Shown: positions 7,769 to 16,730, counted from the first letter of the stretch. The stretch is DNA of 64,000 bases from Microbacterium sp. H1-D42 (GCF_022637555.1 NZ_CP093342.1:2170001-2234000), one strand, 5' to 3'. Numbers and translations: made by a program. Notes: generated from the sequence alone by a model not told the origin.

Positions 7769-8851
7769 TCAGCGCAGCTGCGGCCACTCCTCGGCGGCGT
7801 ACCCGCCGCCGAGCCCACCGGAACGGTCGAGTTCAGCAGTCACTGGAGCACCCGTCGACTGCCACCAGGAGCCCGTGGTGAGGACGATCCTGAGCGGCGT
7901 GTCGCCCTGCTGCGACATCCTGAGCGTGGCCCCATCAGGGCCGTGCGCGTCGATGTGTAGAGGAATGGTGTCTGATCGGGTGATCGTCCAGTCTGCCGCG
8001 GTGAGCACCGCCGCGAACGCGTCACGATCGATCACGAGATCGGGAGTCGCCTCATGTGAGAAGTCGATCAGCAGCCGATAGGACTGCCAGCCTCTGCCGT
8101 CGGCGTTCACCGACTCAGCCTCCGCCGCGTTCGCCTCCCAGCGTCCTGCCGCGGCGATCGCTCGGAGATCAGAGACTGTCTGCTGCACCGTGTCGTACCG
8201 CTGCTGCGCCTGGCTGACCTGGTCCGCTGCGCTCAGTTCGGCGACCTGCGCCGGCCGCTCGCCCGCGGCGTCCGTCTGAAGCTGGGCGATGCCGATGCCG
8301 ATCGGCCCCGCGAGCAGCAGAAGTGCCGGGGTCGCCACGATGGACGCCCAGGCCACCGTCTCCCACCTGTGCCGGATGTGAGGCGCGGGTGCATGCGACA
8401 CCAGAATCAGCGTCGCGACCCACGACCCGGCTCCGACGATGACCGAGCCCGCGAAGACCCCCGTCGCGAACATCTCCGACATCTGCGGCCATGCGAATCG
8501 CTGCAGCGGTGACGGGCGCACACTCGCGAAAGTGTCATCGGGCATCGCGACCGCCATCCCGACCCAGCTCCACCATTGCAGCACCAGCAGCCAGACGATG
8601 ACACCGGGCGTCGCCGCCGTCACGCCTTGCCTTCGCAGCATGAGACGGGGCAGTGACCCAAGCAGCGCCGCAGCGGGAATCAGCAGGAGCGAGCTGACGA
8701 CGACGAGGAACGGCAGCACTCCGCTGCCCGTGACGAGCGTGAACGCGCAGAAGCCGATCGGAAGCAGCCAGTTCATCCACGGCCAGATCACCCACGTCAC
8801 CCGACGGAGGGCGGACGTCCGGTACCTGAGCGACGACGGATGCTGCTGCAC
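7769..8851 (-). CDS. hypothetical membrane protein with C-terminal extracytoplasmic domain
   Basis: This 360-residue protein has about six hydrophobic segments in its first 200 residues: WMNWLLPIGFCAFTLV, LPFLVVVSSLLLIPAAALL, VIVWLLVLQWW, FATGVFAGSVIVGA, WVATLILVSHA and VATPALLLLAGPIGIGI. A soluble domain of about 150 residues follows, with a short coiled stretch near AADQVSQAQQRYDTVQQ. No family recognised. The GTG start lies six bases after TAGCGT, supporting a leaderless transcript. It stands alone between the PhzE-type gene and the sigma factor gene. Confidence 0.75.
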   Translation of the reverse strand: MQQHPSSLRYRTSALRRVTWVIWPWMNWLLPIGFCAFTLVTGSGVLPFLVVVSSLLLIPAAALLGSLPRLMLRRQGVTAATPGVIVWLLVLQWWSWVGMAVAMPDDTFASVRPSPLQRFAWPQMSEMFATGVFAGSVIVGAGSWVATLILVSHAPAPHIRHRWETVAWASIVATPALLLLAGPIGIGIAQLQTDAAGERPAQVAELSAADQVSQAQQRYDTVQQTVSDLRAIAAAGRWEANAAEAESVNADGRGWQSYRLLIDFSHEATPDLVIDRDAFAAVLTAADWTITRSDTIPLHIDAHGPDGATLRMSQQGDTPLRIVLTTGSWWQSTGAPVTAELDRSGGLGGGYAAEEWPQLR

Positions 8852-8857
8852 GCGGTC

Positions 8858-8863
8858 ACGCTA
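8858..8863 (-). promoter_or_regulatory. -10 box, leaderless membrane protein gene
   Basis: TAGCGT on the minus strand is followed by GACCGC and the GTG start at 8851. Confidence 0.55.
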
Positions 8864-8951
8864 TCGCCCAAGCCTGAGCGATCGGCGTCAGCCCCGAGGT
8901 CGAACACGAACGGCGCCATGTTCCGCGCCGCCGACCCGTTCATCAGCCTGC

Positions 8952-10214
8952 TCAGCTGAGCGGCGCGGCCAGGCGCGCTGCGAGCAGGCGCTGTTCCGCG
9001 AGGTTCGTCGTGAGCGCCTGCGCCCTGGCATCCGCCGCCTTCGCCTCGGTTCTCCTGCCGAGGCGAAGCAGCAGATGAGCGCGCACGGCGTGCCAGAGGT
9101 GGAAGTCCTCCAGCCTGTCGGCGAGTGCGTCCACTTCGGTGAGCGCGGCAGCCGGCCGTCCCCATTCGCCGAGCGCGACCGCGCGATTGAGGCGCACCAC
9201 CGGTGACGCGTCGAAGACCAGCAGCATGTCGTAGAGCACGACGATCTGCGTCCAGTCGGTGTCGACCTCCGCTGCCCCTGGCCTTGGCCGCGCATCGGAG
9301 TGGCAGGCGGCGATGGCGGCGTGCAGCTGCCATCGCCCCGGCCTTCGCAGGGCTGCCGCGCGCTCGAGCGCTCGCTGTCCTGCCGCGATGAGCGCCTCAT
9401 CCCAACGCGAACGATCCTGATCGGCCAGCAGCACGAGTTCACCGTCGACTGCGCGTGCGCGCTCCCGGCTCCGGTGGAAGGACAGCAGCGCCACCAGTCC
9501 GTGTGCTTCGGGCTCGTCAGACAGCGCCGTCGCGATCACCTGAGCAAGCCAGAGGGCGTCGTCGGCCACATCGCGATCGGCCGCCGCATCGCCACCGTCG
9601 ATGAGGTGCGCTTCGCTGTACATCACCGAGACGACGGTGAGCACGATATCGAGACGCGATGATCGCTCGTCACCCTGCGGGACCCGCAGCGGAATGCCGC
9701 TCGCGGTGATCTTCCGCTTCGCACGGACGATGCGCTGGCCCACAGCCGTCGGCGTGCTCAGCGTCGCACGTGCGATCTGTGCGGTCGTCAGACCGCACAC
9801 CGCACGCAGCGTCAGAGCCAGCTGCGCAGCGGCGGGAAGCGCGGGATGACAGCAGGCGAAAAGGGTCGGCAGTCGTTCATCCGTCTCGGCGGGCCCCTCG
9901 CCGTCGTGTTCGGTCAGACTCTCGCCGATCTGCGCCAGCTTCTCGCGGTACCGCTTCTTGCGTCGCAGCCGGTCCAGCGCGTTGCGGCGCGCCGCGGTCG
10001 TCAGCCATCCGCCGGGGTTGGGCGGCACACCGCTCCGGCGCCAGTGGATGAGCGCTTCCTCGACCGCTTCGGCGACGGCTTCTTCGGCCAGCTCGAAGCT
10101 GCCCAGCCGTGTGGTCAATGCCCCGACGATCCGTGCTGATTCGGCGCGCACCACGCTGCTGAGAACGCGGTCGGATGCCGCGTCGCCAGGCGCCGCGGCA
10201 TCCGACCTGTTCAT
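8952..10214 (-). CDS. ECF sigma factor with TPR-like C-terminal extension (ECF42 type)
   Basis: A 420-residue sigma factor, more than twice the usual ECF length. The region 2 part lies near residues 20-85 (FELAEEAVAEAVEEA, GGWLTTAARRNALDRLRR) and the region 4 helix-turn-helix near 130-185 (CGLTTAQIARATLSTPTAVGQRIVRAK). The rest is a helical extension with AAIAACHSDA, TDWTQIVVLYDMLL and SPVVRLNRAVALGEW, the conserved signature of group ECF42. These sigma factors have no anti-sigma factor; the extension is required for activity and the usual targets are genes for DGPF (YCII-like) proteins. Here such a gene is directly upstream with a 13-base gap, so the two are probably co-transcribed. Confidence 0.9.
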   Translation of the reverse strand: MNRSDAAAPGDAASDRVLSSVVRAESARIVGALTTRLGSFELAEEAVAEAVEEALIHWRRSGVPPNPGGWLTTAARRNALDRLRRKKRYREKLAQIGESLTEHDGEGPAETDERLPTLFACCHPALPAAAQLALTLRAVCGLTTAQIARATLSTPTAVGQRIVRAKRKITASGIPLRVPQGDERSSRLDIVLTVVSVMYSEAHLIDGGDAAADRDVADDALWLAQVIATALSDEPEAHGLVALLSFHRSRERARAVDGELVLLADQDRSRWDEALIAAGQRALERAAALRRPGRWQLHAAIAACHSDARPRPGAAEVDTDWTQIVVLYDMLLVFDASPVVRLNRAVALGEWGRPAAALTEVDALADRLEDFHLWHAVRAHLLLRLGRRTEAKAADARAQALTTNLAEQRLLAARLAAPLS

Positions 10215-10227
10215 CGTCTGATCGGGA

Positions 10228-10596
10228 TCACTGCTCGAACTGGCTGTAGTCCGTGACCGCAGGACGGATCTCGACAGAGGTGCCCTCGAGTTCGAGCATC
10301 GGCCAGGACCTGGCCAGCGCGATCGCCGCGTCCAGGTCGGCCACGTCGATCAGCGTGAATCCGCCGACGGCCTCGCGGGCCTCGGTGAACGGGCCGTCCA
10401 CGACGACCGGCCCCTGTGCTCCGTGCCGAACGGTGGTGGCCGTCTCGACCGGCTGCAACTCAGCGCCGCTGTCCACGATGGCGGCCTCGTTGTCTTGGAA
10501 CCACTGGTAGACCCGGCCGTACAGCTCCTCACCGACCTCGGGTGAGAGTGCCGCGTCGTTCGTGGGGGTGGAGGTGAACATGATGACGTATTTCAC
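10228..10596 (-). CDS. DGPF / YCII-related domain protein
   Basis: A 122-residue protein of the YCII-related family, with the naming motif at residues 67-70 (VVDGPFTEARE) and an N-terminus typical of the fold (MKYVIMFTST). The GTG start has AAGGA eight bases upstream, so unlike many neighbours it is Shine-Dalgarno led. Proteins of this family are the conserved partners and targets of ECF42 sigma factors, and the ECF42-type gene follows directly. The biochemical role of the family is not established; a small-molecule or peroxide-related function has been suggested from YCII structure, which is inference. Confidence 0.9.
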   Translation of the reverse strand: MKYVIMFTSTPTNDAALSPEVGEELYGRVYQWFQDNEAAIVDSGAELQPVETATTVRHGAQGPVVVDGPFTEAREAVGGFTLIDVADLDAAIALARSWPMLELEGTSVEIRPAVTDYSQFEQ

Positions 10597-10639
10597 GGCA
10601 GTAGTCCTTTCGTCAAGTGAACCGTGTCACCTTCACCAC

Positions 10640-10663
10640 GAACGGACAAGGGCGAATTCGACA
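10640..10663 (-). promoter_or_regulatory. candidate ECF42-type promoter upstream of the DGPF gene
   Basis: On the minus strand TGTCGA (10663-10658) is followed after 13 bases by CGTTC (10644-10640), 44 bases before the GTG at 10596. TGTCGA matches the -35 element I recall for ECF42-dependent dgpf promoters; the -10 match and the spacing are less convincing. Confidence 0.4.
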
Positions 10664-10691
10664 CCTCGACGAAGACTCCGAGAAGTCTTCG

Positions 10692-12008
10692 TCACCCTCC
10701 GAGGATGTTCATCGGCTTGAAGATGTCGGCGAGCAGCAGCAGCGCCCCCATGCCGATCAGCAGCACCGCGACTATCACCGTGAGGGGCACGAGTTTCGTG
10801 GCATCCACCGGCTTCGGCTGCGGGCGTCCCGTGAGCTTCGCCCACAGGCGTTTGAGTCCGTCCCAGAGCGCGACGACGACGTGCCCGCCATCCAGCGGCA
10901 GCAACGGCACCAGGTTGAAGACGAACAGGGCGATGTTCAGAGCAGCGAGCAAGTTCATCAGCACGACGAGCCGGTTCAGCACCGGAGCATCCGTCGCGGC
11001 GACCTCACCGGCGATGCGGCCGACGCCGACCACGCTGAGCGGGCCGTTCGGGTCACGCTCCTGATCAGTGAACAACGAGACGCCGACGTCCCAGAGCTTC
11101 GCAGGCAGGTTGACGATCAGCGAGGCGACCGCGCCGGTCTGCTGCATCGCGAGGTCGGTGCCGGTGCCGATCGGCTGTCGCACGTACTCGATCTGCGAGG
11201 TGACTCCGGCGTAGCCGACGGTGTGCGTGACGGGGTCGCCGTTCGCATCGAGGACCGGCCGGCCGCTGGCATCCACCTCACCACGTTCCGCCGGTTCCGG
11301 CGTCAGCTGCAGCGGCACCTCGGCGCCGTCGCGCTCGACGACGACGTCCAGGGTCTTTCCCGGCGAGGCCTGGATGACAGCGGAGGCATCCGCGAAGGTC
11401 TCCATCGGCTTGCCGTCAATGGATACGATCACGTCGCCAGGCTCGAAGCCGGCTTCTGCTGCGGGGGACGCAGCGTCGTCCGCAGTGCACTCCTGCTGTG
11501 TGGAACCAGCCGGGATCATGCACTCGCTGACCGCGCTCACGGTGGTGCTCGCCTGCTGCACTCCGACCCCTGAGGCCATCAGAGTGAAGATGAGGATCGC
11601 CAGCAGCAGATTCATGAACGGCCCGCCGAGCATGACGATGACGCGCTTCCACACCGGCAGCTTGTAGAACACCCGCTCCTCAGCGCCTTCGGCGATCGTC
11701 TCGTCGTTGGCGGAGCGCGCGTCCTGCACGAGCGAGGCGAACATCCCCTTGGCGGGCCCCGTCTTCGATGAGGGCGGATACATGCCCGACATCGAGATGA
11801 AGCCGCCGAGCGGCAGCGCCTTGACGCCGTACTCGGTTTCGCCGATGCGCTTGGACCACACGCGGGGCCCGAATCCGATCATGTACTGCCCGACGCGCAC
11901 GCCGAACAGCTTCGCGGGCACCAGATGGCCCACCTCGTGCAATCCGATCGACACGCCGAGTCCGACGAGCATGAACAGGATGCCGCCCACATACAGCAGA
12001 ATCTCCAC
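10692..12008 (-). CDS. rip: site-2 intramembrane metalloprotease, Rip1/RseP family (M50)
   Basis: A 438-residue membrane protease that cleaves substrates such as anti-sigma factors within the membrane. Zn ligands His24 and His28 with catalytic Glu25 lie in GLHEVGH in the first membrane segment; the third ligand Asp, near residue 373, is in LLPLDGGH. A PDZ domain (EAGFEPGDVIVSIDGKPM) occupies roughly residues 165-255 and binds substrate. Further membrane segments are RVIVMLGGPFMNLLLAILIF and the C-terminal PLTVIVAVLLIGMGALLLL. The GTG start lies six bases after TACCGT (leaderless). It belongs to the conserved dxr-rip-ispG group, here disrupted by a MurE-like gene on one side and the ECF42 pair on the other. 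Confidence 0.95.
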   Translation of the reverse strand: MEILLYVGGILFMLVGLGVSIGLHEVGHLVPAKLFGVRVGQYMIGFGPRVWSKRIGETEYGVKALPLGGFISMSGMYPPSSKTGPAKGMFASLVQDARSANDETIAEGAEERVFYKLPVWKRVIVMLGGPFMNLLLAILIFTLMASGVGVQQASTTVSAVSECMIPAGSTQQECTADDAASPAAEAGFEPGDVIVSIDGKPMETFADASAVIQASPGKTLDVVVERDGAEVPLQLTPEPAERGEVDASGRPVLDANGDPVTHTVGYAGVTSQIEYVRQPIGTGTDLAMQQTGAVASLIVNLPAKLWDVGVSLFTDQERDPNGPLSVVGVGRIAGEVAATDAPVLNRLVVLMNLLAALNIALFVFNLVPLLPLDGGHVVVALWDGLKRLWAKLTGRPQPKPVDATKLVPLTVIVAVLLIGMGALLLLADIFKPMNILGG

Positions 12009-12014
12009 CCGACC

Positions 12015-12020
12015 ACGGTA
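12015..12020 (-). promoter_or_regulatory. -10 box, leaderless rip
   Basis: TACCGT on the minus strand, then GGTCGG, then the GTG start at 12008. Confidence 0.5.
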
Positions 12021-12093
12021 GTGCCACGGGTGAGGAATCTGCTGTGGCGGACCGCCGCGTCCACCCCGCCGTGCGTGAGATCATGGGAGCGAT

Positions 12094-13704
12094 ATGACCA
12101 CCACATCGCTGCCCCCTGTGCTCCGTCCCGCTGACCCACCCCGTCGCGCGCTGACCGAGCTGGCCGACCGCTTCGCCCGTGACGTCCGCGGTGACCTCGC
12201 TGACGTCCACCTCAGCGGCATCACCCTCGCCACCGCCGACCTTCGTGCCGGCGAGGCGTTCGTCGCCATCCAGGGCGTCAACCGACATGGCGCGGAGTTC
12301 GCGCAGACCGCCGCGGATCAGGGCGCCGTCGCCGTGATCACCGATGCTGCCGGGGCCGACATCGCGGCATCCGCCGGCCTGCCGATCGTCATCGTCGATG
12401 ACCCGCGCGCGATCCTCGGCGATCTCAGCGCCTGGGTATACGGCACGGGGGCATCCGACCCGCTGCCGACGCTGTTCGGCACCACCGGCACCAACGGCAA
12501 GACCAGCGTCTCGCACCTGCTGCAGGGCATCTTCGATCAGCTCGGCGTCGTCTCTGGCCTGTCGTCGACGGCAGAGCGGCACATCGCAGGCCAGGTGATC
12601 GTGTCTCGGCTGACCACGCCGGAGGCATCCGAGATGCACGCGCTGCTCGCCCTCATGCGCGAGCGCGGCGTCGAGGCCGTCGCCGTCGAGGTCAGCGCGC
12701 AGGCGCTCTCGCGGCACCGCGTCGACGGCATCTTCTTCGACGTGGCCGGATTCACGAACCTCTCGCACGACCACCTCGACGACTACGCAGACATGGCGGA
12801 GTACTTCGAGGCGAAGCTGCCGCTGTTCACGCCGGAGCGGGCGCGCCGCGGGGTCATCAGCCTCGACTCGCCATTCGGTGCCGATGTGGTCCTGCGCTCT
12901 GGCATCCCCGTGGTCACCGTCGGCACGCCGGCGATCGCCGCCGATGCGGATGCTGCCGCGCAGGCCGACTGGGTCGTCACGATCGATGACGAACGTCAGA
13001 ACGGCACCGTTTTCACGCTGACCGGTCCGGAGGGCCGCTCACTGACGACCGTCGTGCCGGTGATCGGACCGCACATGGCCGCCAACGCCGGACTCGCGAT
13101 CGTGATGCTGCTGGAGGGCGGCTACGACTGGGACCGCATCGTGTCGGCCCTGGAGCGGGACGGACAGATCCTCGCCCACCTCCCGGGGCGCACCCAGTTC
13201 GTCTCGGGCGAGTCGGGCCCCGCGGTGTACGTCGACTTCGGGCACACCCCTGACGCCTTCGAGAAGACCCTCGCCGCCGTCCGCCGCGTCACACCGGGCA
13301 AGGTGCTGATGCTGTTCGGCGCTGACGGCGACCGTGACGCCACGAAGCGTCTCGACATGGGCCGCGCGGCCGTCCTTGGCAGCGACATCCTGGTGGTCAC
13401 CGACCACCACCCTCGCTTCGAGGACCCGGCGTCGATCCGCGCGACGCTCATCGAGGGCGCACGCGCCGCCCGTCACGACGCCGAGATCCACGAGTTCTCA
13501 CCGCCCGAGGACGCGATCACCGCCGCCGTCGGGATGGTGGGCGACGGGGATGCCATCCTCTGGGCGGGCCCAGGACACCAGGACTACCGCGACATCCGCG
13601 GCGTCCGCACGCCGTACTCGGCGCGCGAGCTCGCCAGGCGGGCTCTGCAGGCCGCCGGGTGGGCCGTGCCCGACTCGGCATGGCCGGTCCCCTACACCGA
13701 CTGA
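12094..13704 (+). CDS. Mur ligase, MurE-like (UDP-MurNAc-tripeptide synthetase family)
   Basis: A 536-residue Mur ligase with all three domains: an N-terminal UDP-binding part (DSR-like region replaced by SGITLATADLRAGEAFVA), the ATP-binding P-loop GTTGTNGKTS at 129-138, and a C-terminal amino-acid-binding domain. The specificity loop, DNPR in meso-DAP-adding MurE enzymes, reads DHHPR at 437-441, so the amino acid added is probably not meso-DAP. Microbacteria have B-type peptidoglycan with Lys, Orn or other residues, so a different third amino acid is plausible. The ATG has GGGAG five bases upstream. The gene is divergent from rip and convergent with dxr (18-base gap), away from any division/cell-wall cluster, so it may be a second MurE. 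Confidence 0.87.
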   Translation: MTTTSLPPVLRPADPPRRALTELADRFARDVRGDLADVHLSGITLATADLRAGEAFVAIQGVNRHGAEFAQTAADQGAVAVITDAAGADIAASAGLPIVIVDDPRAILGDLSAWVYGTGASDPLPTLFGTTGTNGKTSVSHLLQGIFDQLGVVSGLSSTAERHIAGQVIVSRLTTPEASEMHALLALMRERGVEAVAVEVSAQALSRHRVDGIFFDVAGFTNLSHDHLDDYADMAEYFEAKLPLFTPERARRGVISLDSPFGADVVLRSGIPVVTVGTPAIAADADAAAQADWVVTIDDERQNGTVFTLTGPEGRSLTTVVPVIGPHMAANAGLAIVMLLEGGYDWDRIVSALERDGQILAHLPGRTQFVSGESGPAVYVDFGHTPDAFEKTLAAVRRVTPGKVLMLFGADGDRDATKRLDMGRAAVLGSDILVVTDHHPRFEDPASIRATLIEGARAARHDAEIHEFSPPEDAITAAVGMVGDGDAILWAGPGHQDYRDIRGVRTPYSARELARRALQAAGWAVPDSAWPVPYTD

Positions 13705-13722
13705 GCGCCGCTGTGGTCTGAC

Positions 13723-14805
13723 CTAGACCGCCGCGATGAGGGCATCCGCCTTCTCGCGCGCCCAACGCTCGGCCTCGGCGAGGGTCTCGATCGTCAGATC
13801 GTCCGGCGCATCGTGGGCGTCGATGACGCGCGCGATGGTGTCGACGATGCCGAGGAAGCTCAGGCGGCCGTCGTGGAAGGCATGCACGGCCTGCTCGTTG
13901 GCTGCGTTGTAGACCGCGGGGAAGGTCTTGCCGGCGCGCCCGACGGACTTCGCCAGCGCCACAGCCGGGAACGCCTCATCGTCGAGCGGCTCGAAGGTCC
14001 AGCTGGTCGCCTGGCGCCAGTCCAGTGGGCGGCCGACGCCGCCGACACGGTGCGGCCAGTCAAGGCCGAGTGAGATCGGCAGCCGCATGTCGGGCGGTGA
14101 GGCCTGGGCGATGGTGGATCCGTCGACGAACTCGACCATGGAGTGCACGATCGACTGCGGGTGCACGACCACCTCGATGTCGTCGTACGTGACGTCGAAC
14201 AGCAGGTGCGCCTCGATCACCTCGAGTCCCTTGTTGACCAGGGTCGCCGAGTTCGTGGTGACCATCCGCCCCATGTCCCAGGTCGGGTGCGCCAGCGCCT
14301 GCGCGGGGGTGACGTCAGTGAGCTGGTCGCGGGTGCGTCCCCGGAACGGGCCTCCGGATGCCGTCACGACGAGGCGGCGCACCTCACCGGAGGTCCCAGC
14401 GCGCAGCGCCTGAGCGAGAGCGGAGTGCTCCGAGTCGACCGGCACGATCTGATCCTCGGCCGCCGCCGAGCGGACCAGTTCGCCGCCGACGATCAGCGAT
14501 TCCTTGTTCGCCAGCGCAAGGGTGCGTCCCGCTTTCAGGGTCGCGAGCGTGGCACCGAGCCCGATGGAGCCCGTGATGGCGTTGAGCACGACATCGGCCT
14601 CCACATCGCGCACGAGCTGTTCGGCCTCGGATGCCCCGAGCGCAGTGTGCTCGACGCGGAACTCCGCCGCCTGCTCGGCGAGCATCTCGGCGTTGGTACC
14701 GGCGGCGATGCCGACCAGTTCGAAGCGGCGCGGATTGGCACGGATCACATCCAGCGCCTGGGTGCCGATGGAGCCGGTGGAGCCGAGGACGATGATACGA
14801 CGCAT
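13723..14805 (-). CDS. dxr: 1-deoxy-D-xylulose 5-phosphate reductoisomerase
   Basis: Dxr (IspC) makes methylerythritol phosphate, the committed step of the MEP pathway, with NADPH and a divalent metal. The 360-residue sequence starts with the NADPH-binding GSTGSIG (8-14) and contains [12 protein letters not shown], the metal and substrate site [22 protein letters not shown] and [13 protein letters not shown], all standard. The ATG lies six bases after TAGGCT and has no Shine-Dalgarno. Other MEP-pathway and rip genes of the conserved cluster lie further downstream on the same strand. Confidence 0.97.
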   Translation of the reverse strand: MRRIIVLGSTGSIGTQALDVIRANPRRFELVGIAAGTNAEMLAEQAAEFRVEHTALGASEAEQLVRDVEADVVLNAITGSIGLGATLATLKAGRTLALANKESLIVGGELVRSAAAEDQIVPVDSEHSALAQALRAGTSGEVRRLVVTASGGPFRGRTRDQLTDVTPAQALAHPTWDMGRMVTTNSATLVNKGLEVIEAHLLFDVTYDDIEVVVHPQSIVHSMVEFVDGSTIAQASPPDMRLPISLGLDWPHRVGGVGRPLDWRQATSWTFEPLDDEAFPAVALAKSVGRAGKTFPAVYNAANEQAVHAFHDGRLSFLGIVDTIARVIDAHDAPDDLTIETLAEAERWAREKADALIAAV

Positions 14806-14811
14806 GCCCCC

Positions 14812-14817
14812 AGCCTA
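14812..14817 (-). promoter_or_regulatory. -10 box, leaderless dxr
   Basis: TAGGCT on the minus strand, then GGGGGC, then the ATG at 14805. Confidence 0.6.
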
Positions 14818-14852
14818 GGCCGAGGGCATGCGTCGTTCGATGCGTGATTCGC

Positions 14853-15800
14853 TTACTGCGCGGCCGGTGCGTGCTGGGTGGCGAGGATGTCGATCACGAA
14901 GACGAGGGTCTTGCCGCCCAGGTCGTGCGCCTCGGGGTCCTCGCCGTAGCCGAGGGCCGGCGGGATGACGACGAGCACCTGCGAGCCGACCTTCTGACCG
15001 GCGAGTGCCTGCACGAAGCCGGGCACGTAGGTGTTGCCTGGGATCGAGATGGGCGCGCCCTTCGACCACGAGGAGTCGAAGCTCTCGCCCGTCTCCCAGT
15101 CGACGCCGTAGTAGTGCAGCAGTGTGGTGTCGCCGTCCGCGACCTCGGCGCCGTCGCCCTGCTTCAGCACCGAGACCTTGAGGTCCTTGGGTGCATCGCC
15201 CTTGGGGATGGTGATGTCCGGCTCGCCGTCCTCGGCGAGCTTGACCGTGGGCATCCCCTCGACGGCGTCCTGCTTCTTGCCCCACGCGGCGGTCGGGACG
15301 GTGTCGAGCACGTCCACGACGTAGATCTCGCTGGGGGCGCCGTTCTGCGACGGGAATGCGACCGCGAGTCGCGAGCCGACGGTCGCGCAGCCGATCACCT
15401 GGGACAGTGTCGGGTTGCTGAGGACGTTCTGCGGGAGCATCTCGGCGTCTCCGTAGCCGGCGTCGCCGATCCGCTCGCCGTTGGTCGAGTCGAAGGCGCT
15501 GAGCGCGTACGAGACGAACTCGCCCTCCTTGATCTTGTCGCCGTCTCCCTCGGAGACAACGGTGCGCTGCAGTTCGGTGACATCCTGCTTGAGCTCGAAG
15601 GTCGCCTTCGAGGGTGTGCCGAACTCGCCCTCGATCTTCACGCCGTCCGATACGGCGCCCGGTGCTGCCGCCTGCTCGCAGACGTCTCCGCTGGCGGTGG
15701 GGCTATCGGTCGGGGATGCCTCGGGTTCGCTGGCGCAGCCGGCCAGCAGCAGGGCCGAGACGGCGACGGTGGACAGAATGGCGAAGGGGCGCAGGCGCAC
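14853..15800 (-). CDS. FKBP-type peptidyl-prolyl isomerase lipoprotein
   Basis: A 315-residue exported lipoprotein. The signal peptide (RPFAILSTVAVSALLLAGC) ends in lipobox LLAGC at about residue 22, followed by a Ser/Pro/Thr-rich linker. The C-terminal 110 residues are a recognisable FKBP domain (TTLLHYYGVDWETGESFDSS, PGFVQALAGQKVGSQVLVV, PPALGYG, LVFVIDIL); the central part (residues about 50-190) has a more divergent FKBP-like layout (EGEFVSYALSAFDSTNGERIG, VIGCATVGSRLAVAFP), so it may be a tandem. The GTG start has GAGGT eight bases upstream. Likely an extracytoplasmic protein-folding factor; it is divergent from plsC. Confidence 0.88.
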   Translation of the reverse strand: MRLRPFAILSTVAVSALLLAGCASEPEASPTDSPTASGDVCEQAAAPGAVSDGVKIEGEFGTPSKATFELKQDVTELQRTVVSEGDGDKIKEGEFVSYALSAFDSTNGERIGDAGYGDAEMLPQNVLSNPTLSQVIGCATVGSRLAVAFPSQNGAPSEIYVVDVLDTVPTAAWGKKQDAVEGMPTVKLAEDGEPDITIPKGDAPKDLKVSVLKQGDGAEVADGDTTLLHYYGVDWETGESFDSSWSKGAPISIPGNTYVPGFVQALAGQKVGSQVLVVIPPALGYGEDPEAHDLGGKTLVFVIDILATQHAPAAQ

Positions 15801-15911
15801 GATGAGACCTCGAAGATCGTGGACGGGAGGACTTCATCCTGCCGCATCAGGCTTTGTCGATGCTGAATGCCGTTCGGTGTCGCCATGCCGGGGTGAGCAT
15901 GAGTCGCTGGG

Positions 15912-15917
15912 TAAGAT
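15912..15917 (+). promoter_or_regulatory. -10 box, leaderless plsC
   Basis: TAAGAT, then CTTCTG, then the GTG start at 15924. Confidence 0.55.
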
Positions 15918-15923
15918 CTTCTG

Positions 15924-16730
15924 GTGAGTCCCGAGCATTCAGCGCAGTCCCCGGAAGCGGAGTCCCCAGAGGACGACCAGCCCGAAGCGGAGCAGTCGCA
16001 TTCGCCCCGGCACGCCGGATTCAAGTACGCGATGGGGCGAATGGTCGCCCGTCCGCTCGCACGACTGATCTACCGCCCGCGGATCGAGGGGCGCGACAAC
16101 GTGCCCCGCAAGGGCGCCGTGATCCTCGCCAGCAATCACCTGTCGTTCATCGATTCGATGGCGATCCCGGTGGCGGCCCCACGCCCGGTGCACTTCCTGG
16201 CGAAGGCCAGCTACTTCGAGGGCACCGGCTTCAAGGGTGCGCTGTCGCGCGAGTTCTTCTCGTCCGTGGGCGCGATCCCGGTCCGCCGTGGCGCCGGGCA
16301 AGCGGCATTGGATGCCCTTGACCAGCAGCGCCAGCTCTTGGACGAGGGCCTGGCGGTGGCGCTGTACCCCGAGGGCACCCGCTCGACGGACGGCCGTCTG
16401 TACAAGGGCCGCACCGGCGTCGCATTCCTCGCTCTGCAGACCGGAGCGCCCGTCGTGCCGGTGGGGCTGATCGGAACCGACCGGGTGATGCCCGTCGGCG
16501 CGAGGATGCCATCGCTGAAGGAGCGCGTGACCGTCAGATTCGGCGAGCCGCTTGACCTGTCCAGGCACGGCGCCGCGAACAGCGGCAAGGCCAGACGACA
16601 GGCGACGGACGAGATCATGGCGGCGATCCATGCTCTCAGTGGCCAGGAGCTCGCGGGCGTCTACAACGAGCCGCCGGCAGCGAACCCGATCGAGAAGCTG
16701 AAGCAGGCGCTGCCGCACGAGCGGCGGTGA
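15924..16730 (+). CDS. plsC: 1-acyl-sn-glycerol-3-phosphate acyltransferase
   Basis: A 268-residue membrane-associated acyltransferase for phosphatidic acid synthesis. The catalytic HX4D motif is NHLSFID (His72, Asp77) and the substrate-binding motif PEGTRS is at 149-154; GAIPVRRG near 117 and the VPVGLIGTDRVMP block are also typical. The N-terminal 28 residues are acidic and low in complexity, and the C-terminus ends in a short basic tail. The GTG start lies six bases after TAAGAT, a leaderless arrangement. The last codons run into an 18-bp tandem repeat that contains the stop codon. Confidence 0.92.
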   Translation: MSPEHSAQSPEAESPEDDQPEAEQSHSPRHAGFKYAMGRMVARPLARLIYRPRIEGRDNVPRKGAVILASNHLSFIDSMAIPVAAPRPVHFLAKASYFEGTGFKGALSREFFSSVGAIPVRRGAGQAALDALDQQRQLLDEGLAVALYPEGTRSTDGRLYKGRTGVAFLALQTGAPVVPVGLIGTDRVMPVGARMPSLKERVTVRFGEPLDLSRHGAANSGKARRQATDEIMAAIHALSGQELAGVYNEPPAANPIEKLKQALPHERR

